Translations under genes and position numbers: made by a program
Notes under the pieces: generated by a model
Seen by the model: the letters and a program-made list of their open reading frames with translations, nothing else
Told to the model about the DNA's origin: nothing
Database searches by the model: none
Shown: in pieces, positions 56,080-64,000 of the stretch
Position numbering within the stretch: the stretch's first letter is position 1
How the letters are laid out: the number at the start of each line of letters is the position of its first letter
Assembly: GCF_026107645.2 (NCBI RefSeq)
Contig: NZ_JAPCHV010000006.1
Span: 62,001-126,000 of the forward strand
Length of the DNA: 64,000 nucleotides
Direction of reading: 5' to 3'
Source: Flavobacterium sp. MFBS3-15
GTDB lineage: Bacteria; Bacteroidota; Bacteroidia; Flavobacteriales; Flavobacteriaceae

Positions 56080-56910
56080 TTATACGATGAACAGTCCGGC
56101 AATGTCAGATGCCTGTGTTCCTGTAAGTGGCTCATCGTATGATTCCGATCCTGCCCCTGCAGGTATGTTTGGTACTGTAGCCGTATTGAAGCCTGCCTGC
56201 ATGGTGTTTTGCTCGCCATCATAAACAGCTTGCGCTGCTTCGGGAAGCCCGCCACGGTCGTTGCCCTCAATCCATCCTTTTTGTCCGCGCAGCCTGCGTA
56301 TCTGCGATGCATGCCTTGCCTCCACCGAGTGGATCTGCAATGCGGCCTGCAACAGGTCGGGCTGCGACATCAGGTTGCCTGCCTGGCCTTTGTAAGCGCG
56401 TACTCCTGTATCTTCAAATGCCTGAGATAATGCGAGGAATACTTCATAATTTTCAAATGGATTAAAGGGACCGCCGGGATTACCCTGGCCGCCTGTAAAA
56501 TCAAATGTAGGCTTATCCGGCGCATTATCACCCAGGGCACTCCTTAAAAACTCAACGTGCGCTGCCTCATGCTGGCTTATTTGTGCTATAATGGCACGAT
56601 CGGCCTGTGGTATTAGACCATTGGTATCCAGTGCGATCTGGTAAAACTCATCTTCAAGGTATTCCAGTGTCAGTGCAAGCTGTAGCGCCTGGGTTGGCGT
56701 TTCGACGGTTGTTGTAAAAAATGCTGCCGATGCGGCCCTTGCCTTTGTCGGGGCCAATAGTGCTGCCAGTCCGAATGGCGCCGCTGCCAGCGCCGCTGTT
56801 TTGCCTATATTGCCAAATTGGCTAAAGCTTTCCCTGCGGGAGTGTTTCTCGCCCAGGCTTTTAATCAGGCCTTCGTTAGTAAACGACTCTATAAATTTTA
56901 AAATATTCAT
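56080..56910 (-). CDS. Ferritin-like domain protein, secreted (276 aa)
   Basis: The N-terminus (about 1-62) holds KHSRRESFSQFGNIGKTAALAAAPFGLAALL, an arginine pair followed by a hydrophobic stretch, plausibly Tat-type. The Ferritin_2 domain (about 70-225) has the diiron ligand pattern: LTLEYLEDEFYQIAL (E), QHEAAHVEFL (E-x-x-H), AFEDTGVRAYKG (E), and VEARHASQIRR (E-x-x-H). This fits the desiccation-related-protein/ferritin-like family. A long C-terminal stretch rich in Gly/Pro/Ala lacks sorting motifs. It lies 18 bases behind the sister protein 56929-57675, in one operon. Role might be iron or peroxide handling in the envelope; unproven. Confidence 0.85.
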   Translation of the reverse strand: MNILKFIESFTNEGLIKSLGEKHSRRESFSQFGNIGKTAALAAAPFGLAALLAPTKARAASAAFFTTTVETPTQALQLALTLEYLEDEFYQIALDTNGLIPQADRAIIAQISQHEAAHVEFLRSALGDNAPDKPTFDFTGGQGNPGGPFNPFENYEVFLALSQAFEDTGVRAYKGQAGNLMSQPDLLQAALQIHSVEARHASQIRRLRGQKGWIEGNDRGGLPEAAQAVYDGEQNTMQAGFNTATVPNIPAGAGSESYDEPLTGTQASDIAGLFIV

Positions 56911-56928
56911 GATATCGAAGTTTAAGGA

Positions 56929-57675
56929 TTAAGGAAGATAGTTTGCGGTAAATGGTGTCTGGATGAAATCGAGTGCAGCCACTTGCGGAATAACCATTGA
57001 AGGCCTTTCTGCTTTATCAAGGCCATTGGCATCAACAACATCGTTTCCTGCAAAGGCAGCTGTTCCCGGGTCTATCAGTTCCCTTATAGCCGCGGCATGC
57101 CTTGCTTCCACCGACACGATTTTTCCTGCGATGAGCAGGTAGTCCGCATTTTCAATATAGCGTCCGGCGCCATTATATGCTTTTACACCGGTATCTTCCA
57201 GTGCTTTGGCAGTACCCAGTACGCTGGCCCTGTTATTGAAGTTTACTGAATCATAAGCGAATTCCAATGAAGGCAACACGCGTGCATCATCTTCCAGAGC
57301 ACCTGTCAGTGCAGCCTTGAAAAACTCCCTGTGGATTACTTCATGGCGATACAGGTCAACCAAAACGGCTTGCTCTTCGGAATTGAAAATGGAACCGAAC
57401 TGGTTGCCGTTTACTACCCTGGTGTAAAAATCGGCCTCAAGCTGCTCAAGTGCATACGCATAGGTCAGTATGCCAAGGTCGCCTCCGCCAAGGTCAAATT
57501 TTCCGTTCCGTACACCCGGAAGCTGGCCGGAATCGGGGGTGCCGCCATCGTCATCGCTGCTGCAGCCTGCCAGGAGCAATCCTGTTCCGGCAATGGTAAG
57601 CCCGCTTAATTTAAGGAAGCTTCTCCTGCTGGCAAAGCTGCCGATGCCAACTTCCTTTACTTCTACTTTTTTCAT
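56929..57675 (-). CDS. Ferritin-like domain lipoprotein with Tat-type signal (248 aa)
   Basis: The N-terminus MKKVEVKEVGIGSFASRRSFLKLSG has the twin-arginine motif SRRSFLK followed by a hydrophobic segment and lipobox LAGC (TGLLLAGCSSDDD), so this is a Tat-exported lipoprotein. The ferritin-like domain again shows E/ExxH pairs: YALEQLEADFYTRV, YRHEVIHREFF, ALEDTGVKAYNG, VSVEARHAAAIREL. It is the first gene of a two-gene operon with 56080-56910. Tat export suggests the metal cofactor or a folded state is assembled in the cytoplasm before export. Exact reaction unknown. Confidence 0.85.
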   Translation of the reverse strand: MKKVEVKEVGIGSFASRRSFLKLSGLTIAGTGLLLAGCSSDDDGGTPDSGQLPGVRNGKFDLGGGDLGILTYAYALEQLEADFYTRVVNGNQFGSIFNSEEQAVLVDLYRHEVIHREFFKAALTGALEDDARVLPSLEFAYDSVNFNNRASVLGTAKALEDTGVKAYNGAGRYIENADYLLIAGKIVSVEARHAAAIRELIDPGTAAFAGNDVVDANGLDKAERPSMVIPQVAALDFIQTPFTANYLP

Positions 57676-58096
57676 AATTGAGAATTTATAGGTTAATAAC
57701 TGGTGGGTGTGGTTTCGTTGATTTCCAGAGTTCCCTGTTATTTACGTCAACTAAATGGTAAGGGTTTTGCATGAAACCTAATTAAACCGGAGTTTTAAGA
57801 ATAATTTATGAAAAAAGGTATGAGCCTGAACCCGGTTTTTCACGCTCGTACCAAGGCTTCGCGCGACTATTTCAGGTTGCATTTTTTTTGACTGAAAATG
57901 GGTCGGCCTATGAAATTTTACAAAAACATTAACGGGTGGTTAGGCAGTGCAAATTTGGTTTTGTAAATTTTTTCCTTACAAATGCCGGATAATGGGACAG
58001 CCTTATAATTTTAAGAATTTGCAATTTACTCTCGTTTGCCACATAAAGGATTACATTTTTTTTCGTTTCTTTACATTTAAAATAATCCCGAAGGCC
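57676..58096. other. 421-bp intergenic region between ferritin-like operon and LacI gene
   Basis: No ORF other than the N-terminal overreach of the LacI frame. It is AT-rich with two short GC-richer patches, a weak palindrome CCTGAA (57825-57830)/TTCAGG (57871-57876), and no exact TAnnTTTG element. No terminator is seen. Presumably holds both divergent promoters. Confidence 0.5.
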
Positions 58097-59119
58097 ATGA
58101 AACAAAAAGCGACCCTGAAGCAGATAGCGAAAGAACTCAATGTATCGGTTTCCACCGTTTCCAAAGCACTAAGCAACAGCCCCGAGATAAGCGAGCCCAC
58201 AAAGATCAGGGTGCAGGAGTTTGCCAAGCTGAAAAACTACAAGCCCAATAACATTGCGGTGAACCTGAAAAGCAAGCGTTCCAAGACTATCGGAGTTATC
58301 ATACCGAACATCCTGAACCCTTTCTTTGCCAAAGTGTTTTCAGGAATTGAAAAGGGAGCCAACGACAAGGGATATAATGTGATTACCTGTATTTCCAACG
58401 AGTCGCTGGAAAAGGAAATCCACGCGATGGAAATGCTTTCTAACGGTACCATTGACGGTTTCATCCTTTCCATTTCGGAAGAAACACAAAAGGAGCAGGA
58501 GTTTAAGCACTTTAAGGAAGCCATCTCAGATGACTTGCCAATCGTGATGTTCGACAGGATTTCCGATGAGGTGAATTGCGACAAAGTGATTGTGGATGAT
58601 TTTGATTCGTCAGTACACGGGGTAAACCACCTGATAAAGCTAAAGTGCAAAAACATCGCCCTGCTGTCCAGCATCGATAATCTTAGCGTAGGCAAGCTGA
58701 GGGCAGAAGGATATGAGAAGGCCCTGAAAGATAACGGCTATACGATAAACAACGACCTTATCATACGTACGGATACCCCGGAAGACTTTGATGAAAAGCT
58801 GAAGACATTGTTTGAGAAGCCGGTAGACGGAATTTTTGCGTTGGACGAGCATGCTTCGGTAATGGCAATGAAAGCCGCCATCAAGAAGGGTATCAAGATA
58901 CCGGAAGACCTCAATATAATAGGCTTTGCCGATGGCGTATGGTCAAGGAGGCTGACACCAAGCCTATCCACCATCAGCCAGCATGGCCCGGAAATTGGAG
59001 AGGCGGCCGCAGAAATGCTCATCAGGAGGCTCGAAGCCAAAGAGGAAGAGGAGCCCGAATACGAAACCCGTGTCATCAAAACCGAGTTGAGGCAACGGGA
59101 GTCTACAAGGAAATTATAA
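58097..59119 (+). CDS. LacI-family transcriptional regulator
   Basis: 340 residues. The start at ATG 58097 (MKQKATLKQIAKELNVSVSTVSKALSNSPEIS) gives the canonical HTH at residues 6-27 with the hinge YKPNNIAVNLKSKRS; the upstream 50-codon extension does not look like protein. The periplasmic-binding-like core includes TIGVIIPNILNPFFAKVFSGIEKGAND and GIFALDEHASVMAMKAAIKKG and IIGFADGVWSRRLTPSLSTI. It should bind a sugar-type effector and repress or activate a nearby operon; no target is visible on either side. Confidence 0.93.
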   Translation: MKQKATLKQIAKELNVSVSTVSKALSNSPEISEPTKIRVQEFAKLKNYKPNNIAVNLKSKRSKTIGVIIPNILNPFFAKVFSGIEKGANDKGYNVITCISNESLEKEIHAMEMLSNGTIDGFILSISEETQKEQEFKHFKEAISDDLPIVMFDRISDEVNCDKVIVDDFDSSVHGVNHLIKLKCKNIALLSSIDNLSVGKLRAEGYEKALKDNGYTINNDLIIRTDTPEDFDEKLKTLFEKPVDGIFALDEHASVMAMKAAIKKGIKIPEDLNIIGFADGVWSRRLTPSLSTISQHGPEIGEAAAEMLIRRLEAKEEEEPEYETRVIKTELRQRESTRKL

Positions 59120-59122
59120 TGA

Positions 59123-59146
59123 AAGCCTCCATGCGGAGGCTTTTTT
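59123..59146 (+). terminator. Terminator of the LacI gene
   Basis: AAGCCTCC/GGAGGCTT with an ATGC loop followed by TTTTTT, three bases after the stop codon. Confidence 0.93.
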
Positions 59147-59180
59147 GTTGGATTTGTATACGAAATTACCTCGTAGCACC

Positions 59181-59213
59181 GTCGTTGCGAGGAGGGACGA
59201 CGAAGCAATCTTT
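59181..59213. repeat. GTCGTTGCGAGGAG-type extragenic repeat
   Basis: GTCGTTGCGAGGAG followed by GGACGACGAAGCAATC: an element type seen in many Bacteroidota genomes, translated in one frame as LRGGTTKQS-like peptides. It lies between the LacI terminator and the serine hydrolase end. Confidence 0.7.
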
Positions 59214-59254
59214 CCTTATATGCCAAGATTCTTCAATGCGCTATTCCCGCAAGA

Positions 59255-59299
59255 GTGAAGCTGTTCCCACTCTTTCGGAGGGGGTTAGGGGGAGTCTTT
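59255..59299 (+). repeat. GAGAGGG-type 3'-end repeat, copy 2 (diverged)
   Basis: GTGAAGCTGTTCCCACTC followed by TTTCGGAGGGGGTTAGG and GGGAGTCTTT. It overlaps the last codons and stop of the serine hydrolase gene on the minus strand (C-terminus KKDSP, stop at 59285). Confidence 0.7.
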
Positions 59300-60613
59300 C
59301 TTAAACTCCGTTACCTGCCCGCCCTGTTTCAGGGTAAACCCTTTTGGACTGAAAATCATGTGGAGGTTTGCTGGGTCATAGTTGAATTCCGTTTCGCTAA
59401 GGGGGTTCAGCTCGAACATTCCCTGTCCGGGCTCCATGGCAATGGCAACCAGCTTGCCGTCACGCGCCACAATCTTTACCTTATAAGGCAGGGAAGGCGC
59501 AGAATAGAGGCCTTCGTAGCTCTGCAGGATGCTGTCATCAACAGTAGTGGTCGCAAAGTTAGGAAAACGGTAGGGCAGCTTGTAGTAGCAGCTCAGGATG
59601 CCTATCATCATGTCGTCGAGTTCGGTATTTACGCCATTCAGCGTAAGCGATATTGCTACATCTTCTTTCGGGTAATAGCCCAGTATAGTGGCAAAGCCCT
59701 CTATGTCACCGTTGTGCCCCAGGAATTTACGCTCACCGAATGGAAAAGCGAACAGCCCGCGGCCAAAGCCCATTTCCATTTTGGTCATTTCGGCCAGCGA
59801 TTCCTTGCTTATCAGCGTACCGTCAAAAAGCGCCCTGGCAAACAGGGTCAGGTCGGGTGCGGTAGACTGTAGCCCGCCCGCACCCCCGGCAGATGACTCA
59901 TGGTATTCTTCCTGCTTCACCCACTTCCCATCGGCAAACTTATAGGAGTAAGCTTCCTTTTTCTTGGGGTTGATCTTAGAGAAGTAATAGGTGTTCTTCA
60001 GTCCGGCCCTTTTTACGATACGCTCAAACACGGCTTCCTTATACGTCTTGTTGGTAATGTCCTGGATGATGTAACCCAAAAGCAGGTAGTTGGTGTTGCT
60101 GTATTCGGCCTTGACCCCCGGTTCGAAAACGGGGTTGTATGACTCAATCCTGTCGAGAATCTGCTTCCTGCTCTGAAGTTTCCCTTTTATGTCATCAAAA
60201 TTCGCATCGTCTGTAATATTAAATACCCCGCTGGTATGCCCTAAAAGGTCAGAAATTTTGATTTTTTCAGCATTTTTCACCCTGGGGAAAAAGTCGGAAA
60301 GCTTCATGTCGAGCTTCAGTTTTTTTTCATCCACAAGCTGGAAAATCATCGCCGAGGTAAACATCTTGGTAACCGAACCGATTTTGTATTTGGTGTCCGG
60401 CGTGGCCTTGACTTTGGCCTCTACATCGGCGAAACCATAGGCTTTTTCAAATACCGGCCTACCCTTTTCGCGTATGCTGAGCACGCCCATAAACTTATTG
60501 TTCCTGCTGAAATGGTTCATCAGGCTATCGATTTTCCGGTATTTCGCCTCGCTTTGCGCCAGTGCCGGAATTGTAATTGCTAAGACAAATAAGGATAAGA
60601 AAAGTCGCTTCAT
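59285..60613 (-). CDS. Serine hydrolase, class C beta-lactamase family, secreted
   Basis: 442 residues: signal peptide (MKRLFLSLFVLAITIPALAQ), then a beta-lactamase/DD-peptidase-like domain with the nucleophile motif GSVTKMFTSAM (S-x-x-K near residue 80), the YxN motif in EYSNTNYLLLGYI (Tyr near 157), and GHNGDIEGFATI near 310 with the expected third conserved region. The last ~100 residues form an added domain (SYEGLYSAPSLPYKVKIVARDGKL). Likely a penicillin-binding-like esterase or peptidase rather than a resistance enzyme; substrate unknown. Its end is supplied partly by repeat copy 2. Confidence 0.92.
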   Translation of the reverse strand: MKRLFLSLFVLAITIPALAQSEAKYRKIDSLMNHFSRNNKFMGVLSIREKGRPVFEKAYGFADVEAKVKATPDTKYKIGSVTKMFTSAMIFQLVDEKKLKLDMKLSDFFPRVKNAEKIKISDLLGHTSGVFNITDDANFDDIKGKLQSRKQILDRIESYNPVFEPGVKAEYSNTNYLLLGYIIQDITNKTYKEAVFERIVKRAGLKNTYYFSKINPKKKEAYSYKFADGKWVKQEEYHESSAGGAGGLQSTAPDLTLFARALFDGTLISKESLAEMTKMEMGFGRGLFAFPFGERKFLGHNGDIEGFATILGYYPKEDVAISLTLNGVNTELDDMMIGILSCYYKLPYRFPNFATTTVDDSILQSYEGLYSAPSLPYKVKIVARDGKLVAIAMEPGQGMFELNPLSETEFNYDPANLHMIFSPKGFTLKQGGQVTEFKKDSP

Positions 60614-60681
60614 GATTATTTGGTTAGGCTATTATAACGCAACTGCCTTGAAAATGTTGCCATCCCCTGAAAGAAGCAGGA

Positions 60682-60728
60682 GTGAAGCTGCTCCCTCTCC
60701 TTTGAAGAGGGTTGAGGGGAGGCTTTTA
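60682..60728 (+). repeat. GAGAGGG-type 3'-end repeat, copy 3
   Basis: GTGAAGCTGCTCCCTCTCC followed by TTTGAAGAGGGTTGAGG and GGAGGCTTTTAA. It is highly similar to copy 1. It ends exactly at the polA stop codon (TTA on the plus strand at 60726-60728), and lies between the serine hydrolase start and polA. Confidence 0.8.
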
Positions 60729-63557
60729 ATGCGCCTCCAGCCAGTTCCTTCCGGTACCCATATCAACTTCTAATGGCACATCAAGTTTAAAAGCATTCTC
60801 CATTTCTTCCTTAATTAACGGCTTGATGCGTTCCATTTCGCTGTTATGTACGTCGAACACCAATTCGTCATGCACCTGTAGCAGCATCTTGCTTTTAAAG
60901 TTCTCGCCTATCAAACGCCTTTGGATATTAATCATTGCAATCTTGATGATGTCCGCGGCACTGCCCTGTATAGGCGCGTTCACGGCATTTCGCTCTGCTG
61001 CGCCCCGGACAACCTGGTTTTGTGAATTGATGTCTTTCAAATACCGCCTCCGGCCTGAAATGGTCTGTACATAACCCTTTTCGCGCGCAGTTTCCACCTG
61101 TTCATTGATGTATTGCTTCAGCGTTGGATAAGTCAGGTAGTACGCATCGATGAGGTCTTTCGATTCCGATCGGCTCAATGAGGTCTGGTTACTCAACCCG
61201 AAGGCCGAAACCCCGTACACGATTCCGAAGTTCACTGTTTTCGCATGGCTCCGCTGCTCGCGTGTCACTGCCGACAATTCCACATTAAACACCTTTGCTG
61301 CTGTAGAGGCGTGGATGTCCTCCTTGTTTTGGAACGCCTTTACCATCTCGGGATCGCCGCTAAGCGCTGCAATAATGCGTAGCTCTATTTGTGAGTAGTC
61401 GGCAGAAAGAATGGTGTGCTCTTCATCGCGTGCTATGAAGGCTTTGCGTATCTGCCTGCCACGTTCGGTGCGTATTGGGATGTTTTGCAGGTTGGGGTTG
61501 TTGGAACTCAAGCGTCCCGTAGCCGCAACAGCCTGCATGTAGTCGGTGTGTACGCGGCCTGTTTTAGGTTCTACCTGTAGGGGCAATGCGTCTACATAGG
61601 TGTTTTGAAGCTTAACGAGCTGCCTCCAGTCCAGGATGTCCTGAACAATAGGGTTTTCCAATGCAAGGTAGGAAAGTACTTCCTCGCCTGTGGCATACTG
61701 CCCTGTTTTGGTTTTCTTCTGTTTGGCACCGCCTATTTTCAGTTTGTCGAACAATATCTCGCCCAACTGTTTTGGGGAACCGAGGTTGAACGACTGCCCG
61801 GCAGCTTCGTATATTTTTTGTTCCAGAACTTTTGTGTCTGCGGACAGCTCTGCCGAAAGTTCCTTTAAATATGGCACATCGAGGTTGATGCCTTCGGTTT
61901 CCATGCTTGCCAGTACCGGCATTAGTGGTACTTCTATCTCGTCGAACAGCTTTCGTGTGCCCGTCTGCTCCAACTTAGGTGCGAAAATCTCTTTTAACTG
62001 CAGTGTAATGTCGGCATCTTCAACTGCATATTCCTTTATGAGTTCCAAATCTACATCGCGCATTGATTTTTGGCCCTTGCCTTTTTTGCCAATAAGCGCT
62101 TCAATGGGCATCGGCGAATATTTCAGGTAGGTTTCCGCTAAAATGTCCATTCCGTGCCTCATATCGGGATTGATAAGGTAATGTGCCAGCATGGTGTCAA
62201 AGAATTTACCCTTCACTTTTACCCCATAGTTGGCAAGCACTTCAAGGTCGTATTTCAGGTTTTGCCCTACTTTCTCGATGCTTTCATCCTCAAAGAACGG
62301 GATGAACTTATCTACGATTTCCTGTGCCTCCGCACGGTCCGCCGGTACAGGGATATAAAAACCTTTACCCTTTTCCCATGAGAAGGACATTCCTACCAGC
62401 TCAGCCGTAAGCGCGCAAATTCCGGTTGTTTCTGTGTCAAAGCTAACTACAGGCTGCTTCAGCAGGTCACGCAACAGCAGGCTTATGGCCATGTTGCCCT
62501 GTACCAGTTGGTAATGGTGGTCAGTGTTATCAAGGGTGTTATAAAAACCGGGTCCGGTGAGTGCATCGTCGTCAGCGGCCCCCTCATCAAACAGCGAAAA
62601 TTGCTGTTCGCCGGCGGTAATGGTTTTTGTAGGCGAGTAGCCCTGGGTTTGCACATTGTCAAACTCCTGCCCGTCACCAAATAACTTATGGAACTGCTCT
62701 GCCATGCGGCGGAATTCCAGTTCGTTAAAGAGAGCCTCCACTTTTTCGGCATCCGGCCTGGTCAGCTCATAATCTTTCTCGTCGAAGGTTACATTGCAGT
62801 CGGTAATGATGGTCGCCAACTTTTTCGACATGATGCCTTTCTCCTTGTTGGCTTCAATGTTCTCACGCATTTTGCCTTTCAGTTCGTGCGTATTTGCCAA
62901 AAGGTTTTCCATTGACCCATAGTCCTTCAGGAACTTCTTAGCGGTCTTTTCGCCCACGCCGGGAAGCCCAGGAATGTTATCTACAGCATCGCCCATCATG
63001 CCCAAAAAGTCAATCACCTGTTCCGGCCTCTCAATCTCAAATCGCTCCAATACTTCGGGTACGCCCCAAATCTCAATGCCGTTGCCAAGTCTGGCAGGAC
63101 GGTACATAAAAATGTTTTCGCTTACCAGCTGCGCAAAGTCTTTGTCAGGAGTAACCATGAAAACCTGGTAACCTTCCTTTTCGGCCTGCTTGGCAAGGGT
63201 GCCTATAAGGTCATCCGCTTCGCAGCCTGCCTCTTCGATTACGGGAATGTGCATGGCGCGTAGTATTTCCTGGATGTAGGGCACGGCAATCTTTATGGCT
63301 TCAGGTGTTGCATCGCGGTTGGCTTTGTAGTTCTGGTACATTTCGGTGCGTACTGTACTGCCTTCCTTGTCGAATGCTACAGCAAGGTGGTCGGGCTTTT
63401 CGCGCTTGATTACATCCAGTAGCGAATTGGTAAATCCAAAAATCGCTGAGGTATCCATACCCTTGGAGTTAATACGCGGGTTCTTGATGAATGCATAATA
63501 CCCGCGAAAAATCAGCGCATAGGCATCAAGCAGGAAAAGTCGTTTTTGCTGTGACAT
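60726..63557 (-). CDS. polA: DNA polymerase I
   Basis: 943 residues with all three domains: 5'-3' exonuclease (1-~290; LFLLDAYALIFRGYYAFI, VAFDKEG, CEADDLIGTLAK, GLPGVGEKTA), an intact 3'-5' proofreading exonuclease (VVSFDTETTGICALT near 370, KVGQNLKYDLEVLA, and YAVEDADITLQL) and the polymerase (NLQNIPIRTERGRQIRKAF, SADYSQIELRIIAALSGD, SHAKTVNFGIVYGVSAFGLS, LLQVHDELVFDVH). It fills gaps after Okazaki fragments and in repair. A start at ATG 63557 matches the family N-terminus. Confidence 0.97.
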   Translation of the reverse strand: MSQQKRLFLLDAYALIFRGYYAFIKNPRINSKGMDTSAIFGFTNSLLDVIKREKPDHLAVAFDKEGSTVRTEMYQNYKANRDATPEAIKIAVPYIQEILRAMHIPVIEEAGCEADDLIGTLAKQAEKEGYQVFMVTPDKDFAQLVSENIFMYRPARLGNGIEIWGVPEVLERFEIERPEQVIDFLGMMGDAVDNIPGLPGVGEKTAKKFLKDYGSMENLLANTHELKGKMRENIEANKEKGIMSKKLATIITDCNVTFDEKDYELTRPDAEKVEALFNELEFRRMAEQFHKLFGDGQEFDNVQTQGYSPTKTITAGEQQFSLFDEGAADDDALTGPGFYNTLDNTDHHYQLVQGNMAISLLLRDLLKQPVVSFDTETTGICALTAELVGMSFSWEKGKGFYIPVPADRAEAQEIVDKFIPFFEDESIEKVGQNLKYDLEVLANYGVKVKGKFFDTMLAHYLINPDMRHGMDILAETYLKYSPMPIEALIGKKGKGQKSMRDVDLELIKEYAVEDADITLQLKEIFAPKLEQTGTRKLFDEIEVPLMPVLASMETEGINLDVPYLKELSAELSADTKVLEQKIYEAAGQSFNLGSPKQLGEILFDKLKIGGAKQKKTKTGQYATGEEVLSYLALENPIVQDILDWRQLVKLQNTYVDALPLQVEPKTGRVHTDYMQAVAATGRLSSNNPNLQNIPIRTERGRQIRKAFIARDEEHTILSADYSQIELRIIAALSGDPEMVKAFQNKEDIHASTAAKVFNVELSAVTREQRSHAKTVNFGIVYGVSAFGLSNQTSLSRSESKDLIDAYYLTYPTLKQYINEQVETAREKGYVQTISGRRRYLKDINSQNQVVRGAAERNAVNAPIQGSAADIIKIAMINIQRRLIGENFKSKMLLQVHDELVFDVHNSEMERIKPLIKEEMENAFKLDVPLEVDMGTGRNWLEAH

Positions 63558-63800
63558 GAAAAAAAATATTTAGCCGTAAAAATAATCAAACGATGGGATA
63601 ATTTCCAATTAAAGCGAATCCATTAAAAAGAATGTTTGTTGTCAAAAGTTATATTTGAACGTCTTTGCCTGCGTAAAGATTCAAATTCCAGTAAAAGAAA
63701 TCTGTGAAAATCCGCTTCATACGTGTTTCTTTCTTCAACTACTGAAATAATCTTTGTAACAATTCACCGTGTTATTCGTTTCTTTGTAAAAACAAATTAA

Positions 63801-64000
63801 ATGCGCCGCGCACTCATCTATATCCTCATCGCCGCTATATTGGGCGAAGTCTACACGTTCCTTGCCGTAAAAACCCTTGTAAAAACCCGCTGGATGCTGT
63901 GGGCTTATGTAGGAGTATCGGTATTCATCATTGCTTTCATTATCTGGTCGTTTACGCAATTCGACCGTAGTGTTGGCCAAACCAAACGGTCCCTCTTTAC
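63801..64000 (+). CDS. Integral-membrane protein, N-terminal part (3' end outside window)
   Basis: The first 66 residues of an ORF running off the right edge: MRRALIYILIAAILGEVYTF, a hydrophilic turn with KTLVKTR, a second hydrophobic segment (WAYVGVSVFIIAFIIWSF), then TQFDRSVGQTKRSL. Two TM segments followed by a basic loop are what the N-terminus of the Bacteroidota membrane-anchored metallophosphoesterase (YkuE-like) proteins looks like, but the catalytic domain lies outside and the call is unconfirmed. The start ATG at 63801 follows a weak CTTTG box at 63782-63786. Confidence 0.5.
   Translation, partial: MRRALIYILIAAILGEVYTFLAVKTLVKTRWMLWAYVGVSVFIIAFIIWSFTQFDRSVGQTKRSLF

Noticed and set aside
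58939..59304. 121-aa frame across the LacI end and repeats
   Set aside because: Contains the LRGGTTKQS-type peptide that comes from an extragenic repeat; not a protein.
1..64000. CRISPR arrays, prophage or insertion sequence
   Set aside because: No regularly spaced repeats with spacers, no transposase, integrase or phage structural gene was recognised.

Overview
The window looks like a chromosomal core segment from a member of the Bacteroidota, most likely a Flavobacterium-like Flavobacteriaceae. Four things point there. Many secreted proteins end in type IX secretion (T9SS type A) sorting domains (YPNP, then GVYxVKI, then a basic end). Promoters repeatedly match the Bacteroidota -7 element TAnnTTTG and rarely show a Shine-Dalgarno. 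Outer-membrane and lipoprotein genes are of Bacteroidota type (TonB receptor with a carboxypeptidase-regulatory-like N-terminus, SCSSDDD-type lipoproteins). DnaE carries an N-terminal proofreading exonuclease. I see no phage, transposase, CRISPR array or plasmid module. The accessory content is mostly surface proteins, small regulators and palindromic intergenic repeats.

Layout. 1-3.3 kb: end of a Gfo/Idh/MocA oxidoreductase, a secreted protein, an AraC regulator and a LuxE-like acyl-protein synthetase. 3.3-11.9 kb: a surface/nutrient locus on the minus strand (three T9SS cargo genes, a beta-helix-like lipoprotein, a TonB-dependent receptor), divergent from a PhoB/PhoR-like two-component pair. 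12.1-17.1 kb: trmB, a LysE-type exporter, an alkyltransferase-like protein and a small 59-aa gene, then an Fe-S/redox group (Mrp ATPase, NifU-like protein, ferredoxin reductase, 2Fe-2S ferredoxin). 17.2-20.5 kb: an M43 metalloprotease and a LytS/LytTR pair. 20.7-25.1 kb: tRNA-Asp, DUF58 protein, lipoprotein, an OYE-type flavin oxidoreductase divergent from an HxlR repressor with two matching operators, and thioredoxin. 25.2-33.1 kb: exonuclease-DnaE fusion, RRM protein, lipoprotein, rpsP-rimM and a tRNA adenine methyltransferase. 33.2-41 kb: a small secreted protein followed by a complete RND tripartite efflux operon, then a glutaryl-CoA dehydrogenase-like gene. 41-46.3 kb: two large M43 proteases flanking a DUF3050 gene. 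46.4-53.6 kb: FabZ-like protein, PH/SHOCT protein, a three-gene overlapping operon (MmcQ/YjbR, DUF4260, cyclase), hemW, lipoprotein, ruvC, a flippase-like membrane protein. 53.6-64 kb: unknown protein, Crp/Fnr regulator with a damaged or unusual start, dienelactone-hydrolase-like enzyme, two secreted ferritin-like proteins, LacI regulator, serine hydrolase, polA and the start of a membrane protein.

The best candidates for something not well described are: (1) the TonB receptor / beta-helix lipoprotein / T9SS cluster beside a PhoBR-like pair, including a T9SS protein that is almost only a sorting domain; (2) a family of short palindromic repeats (four copies seen) placed at gene 3' ends, which in one or two cases supply the last codons of the protein; (3) the twin 17-bp operators between the OYE gene and HxlR; (4) the paired secreted diiron ferritin-like proteins. 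All functional statements come from reading motifs in the sequence and from family knowledge; no database search was run.
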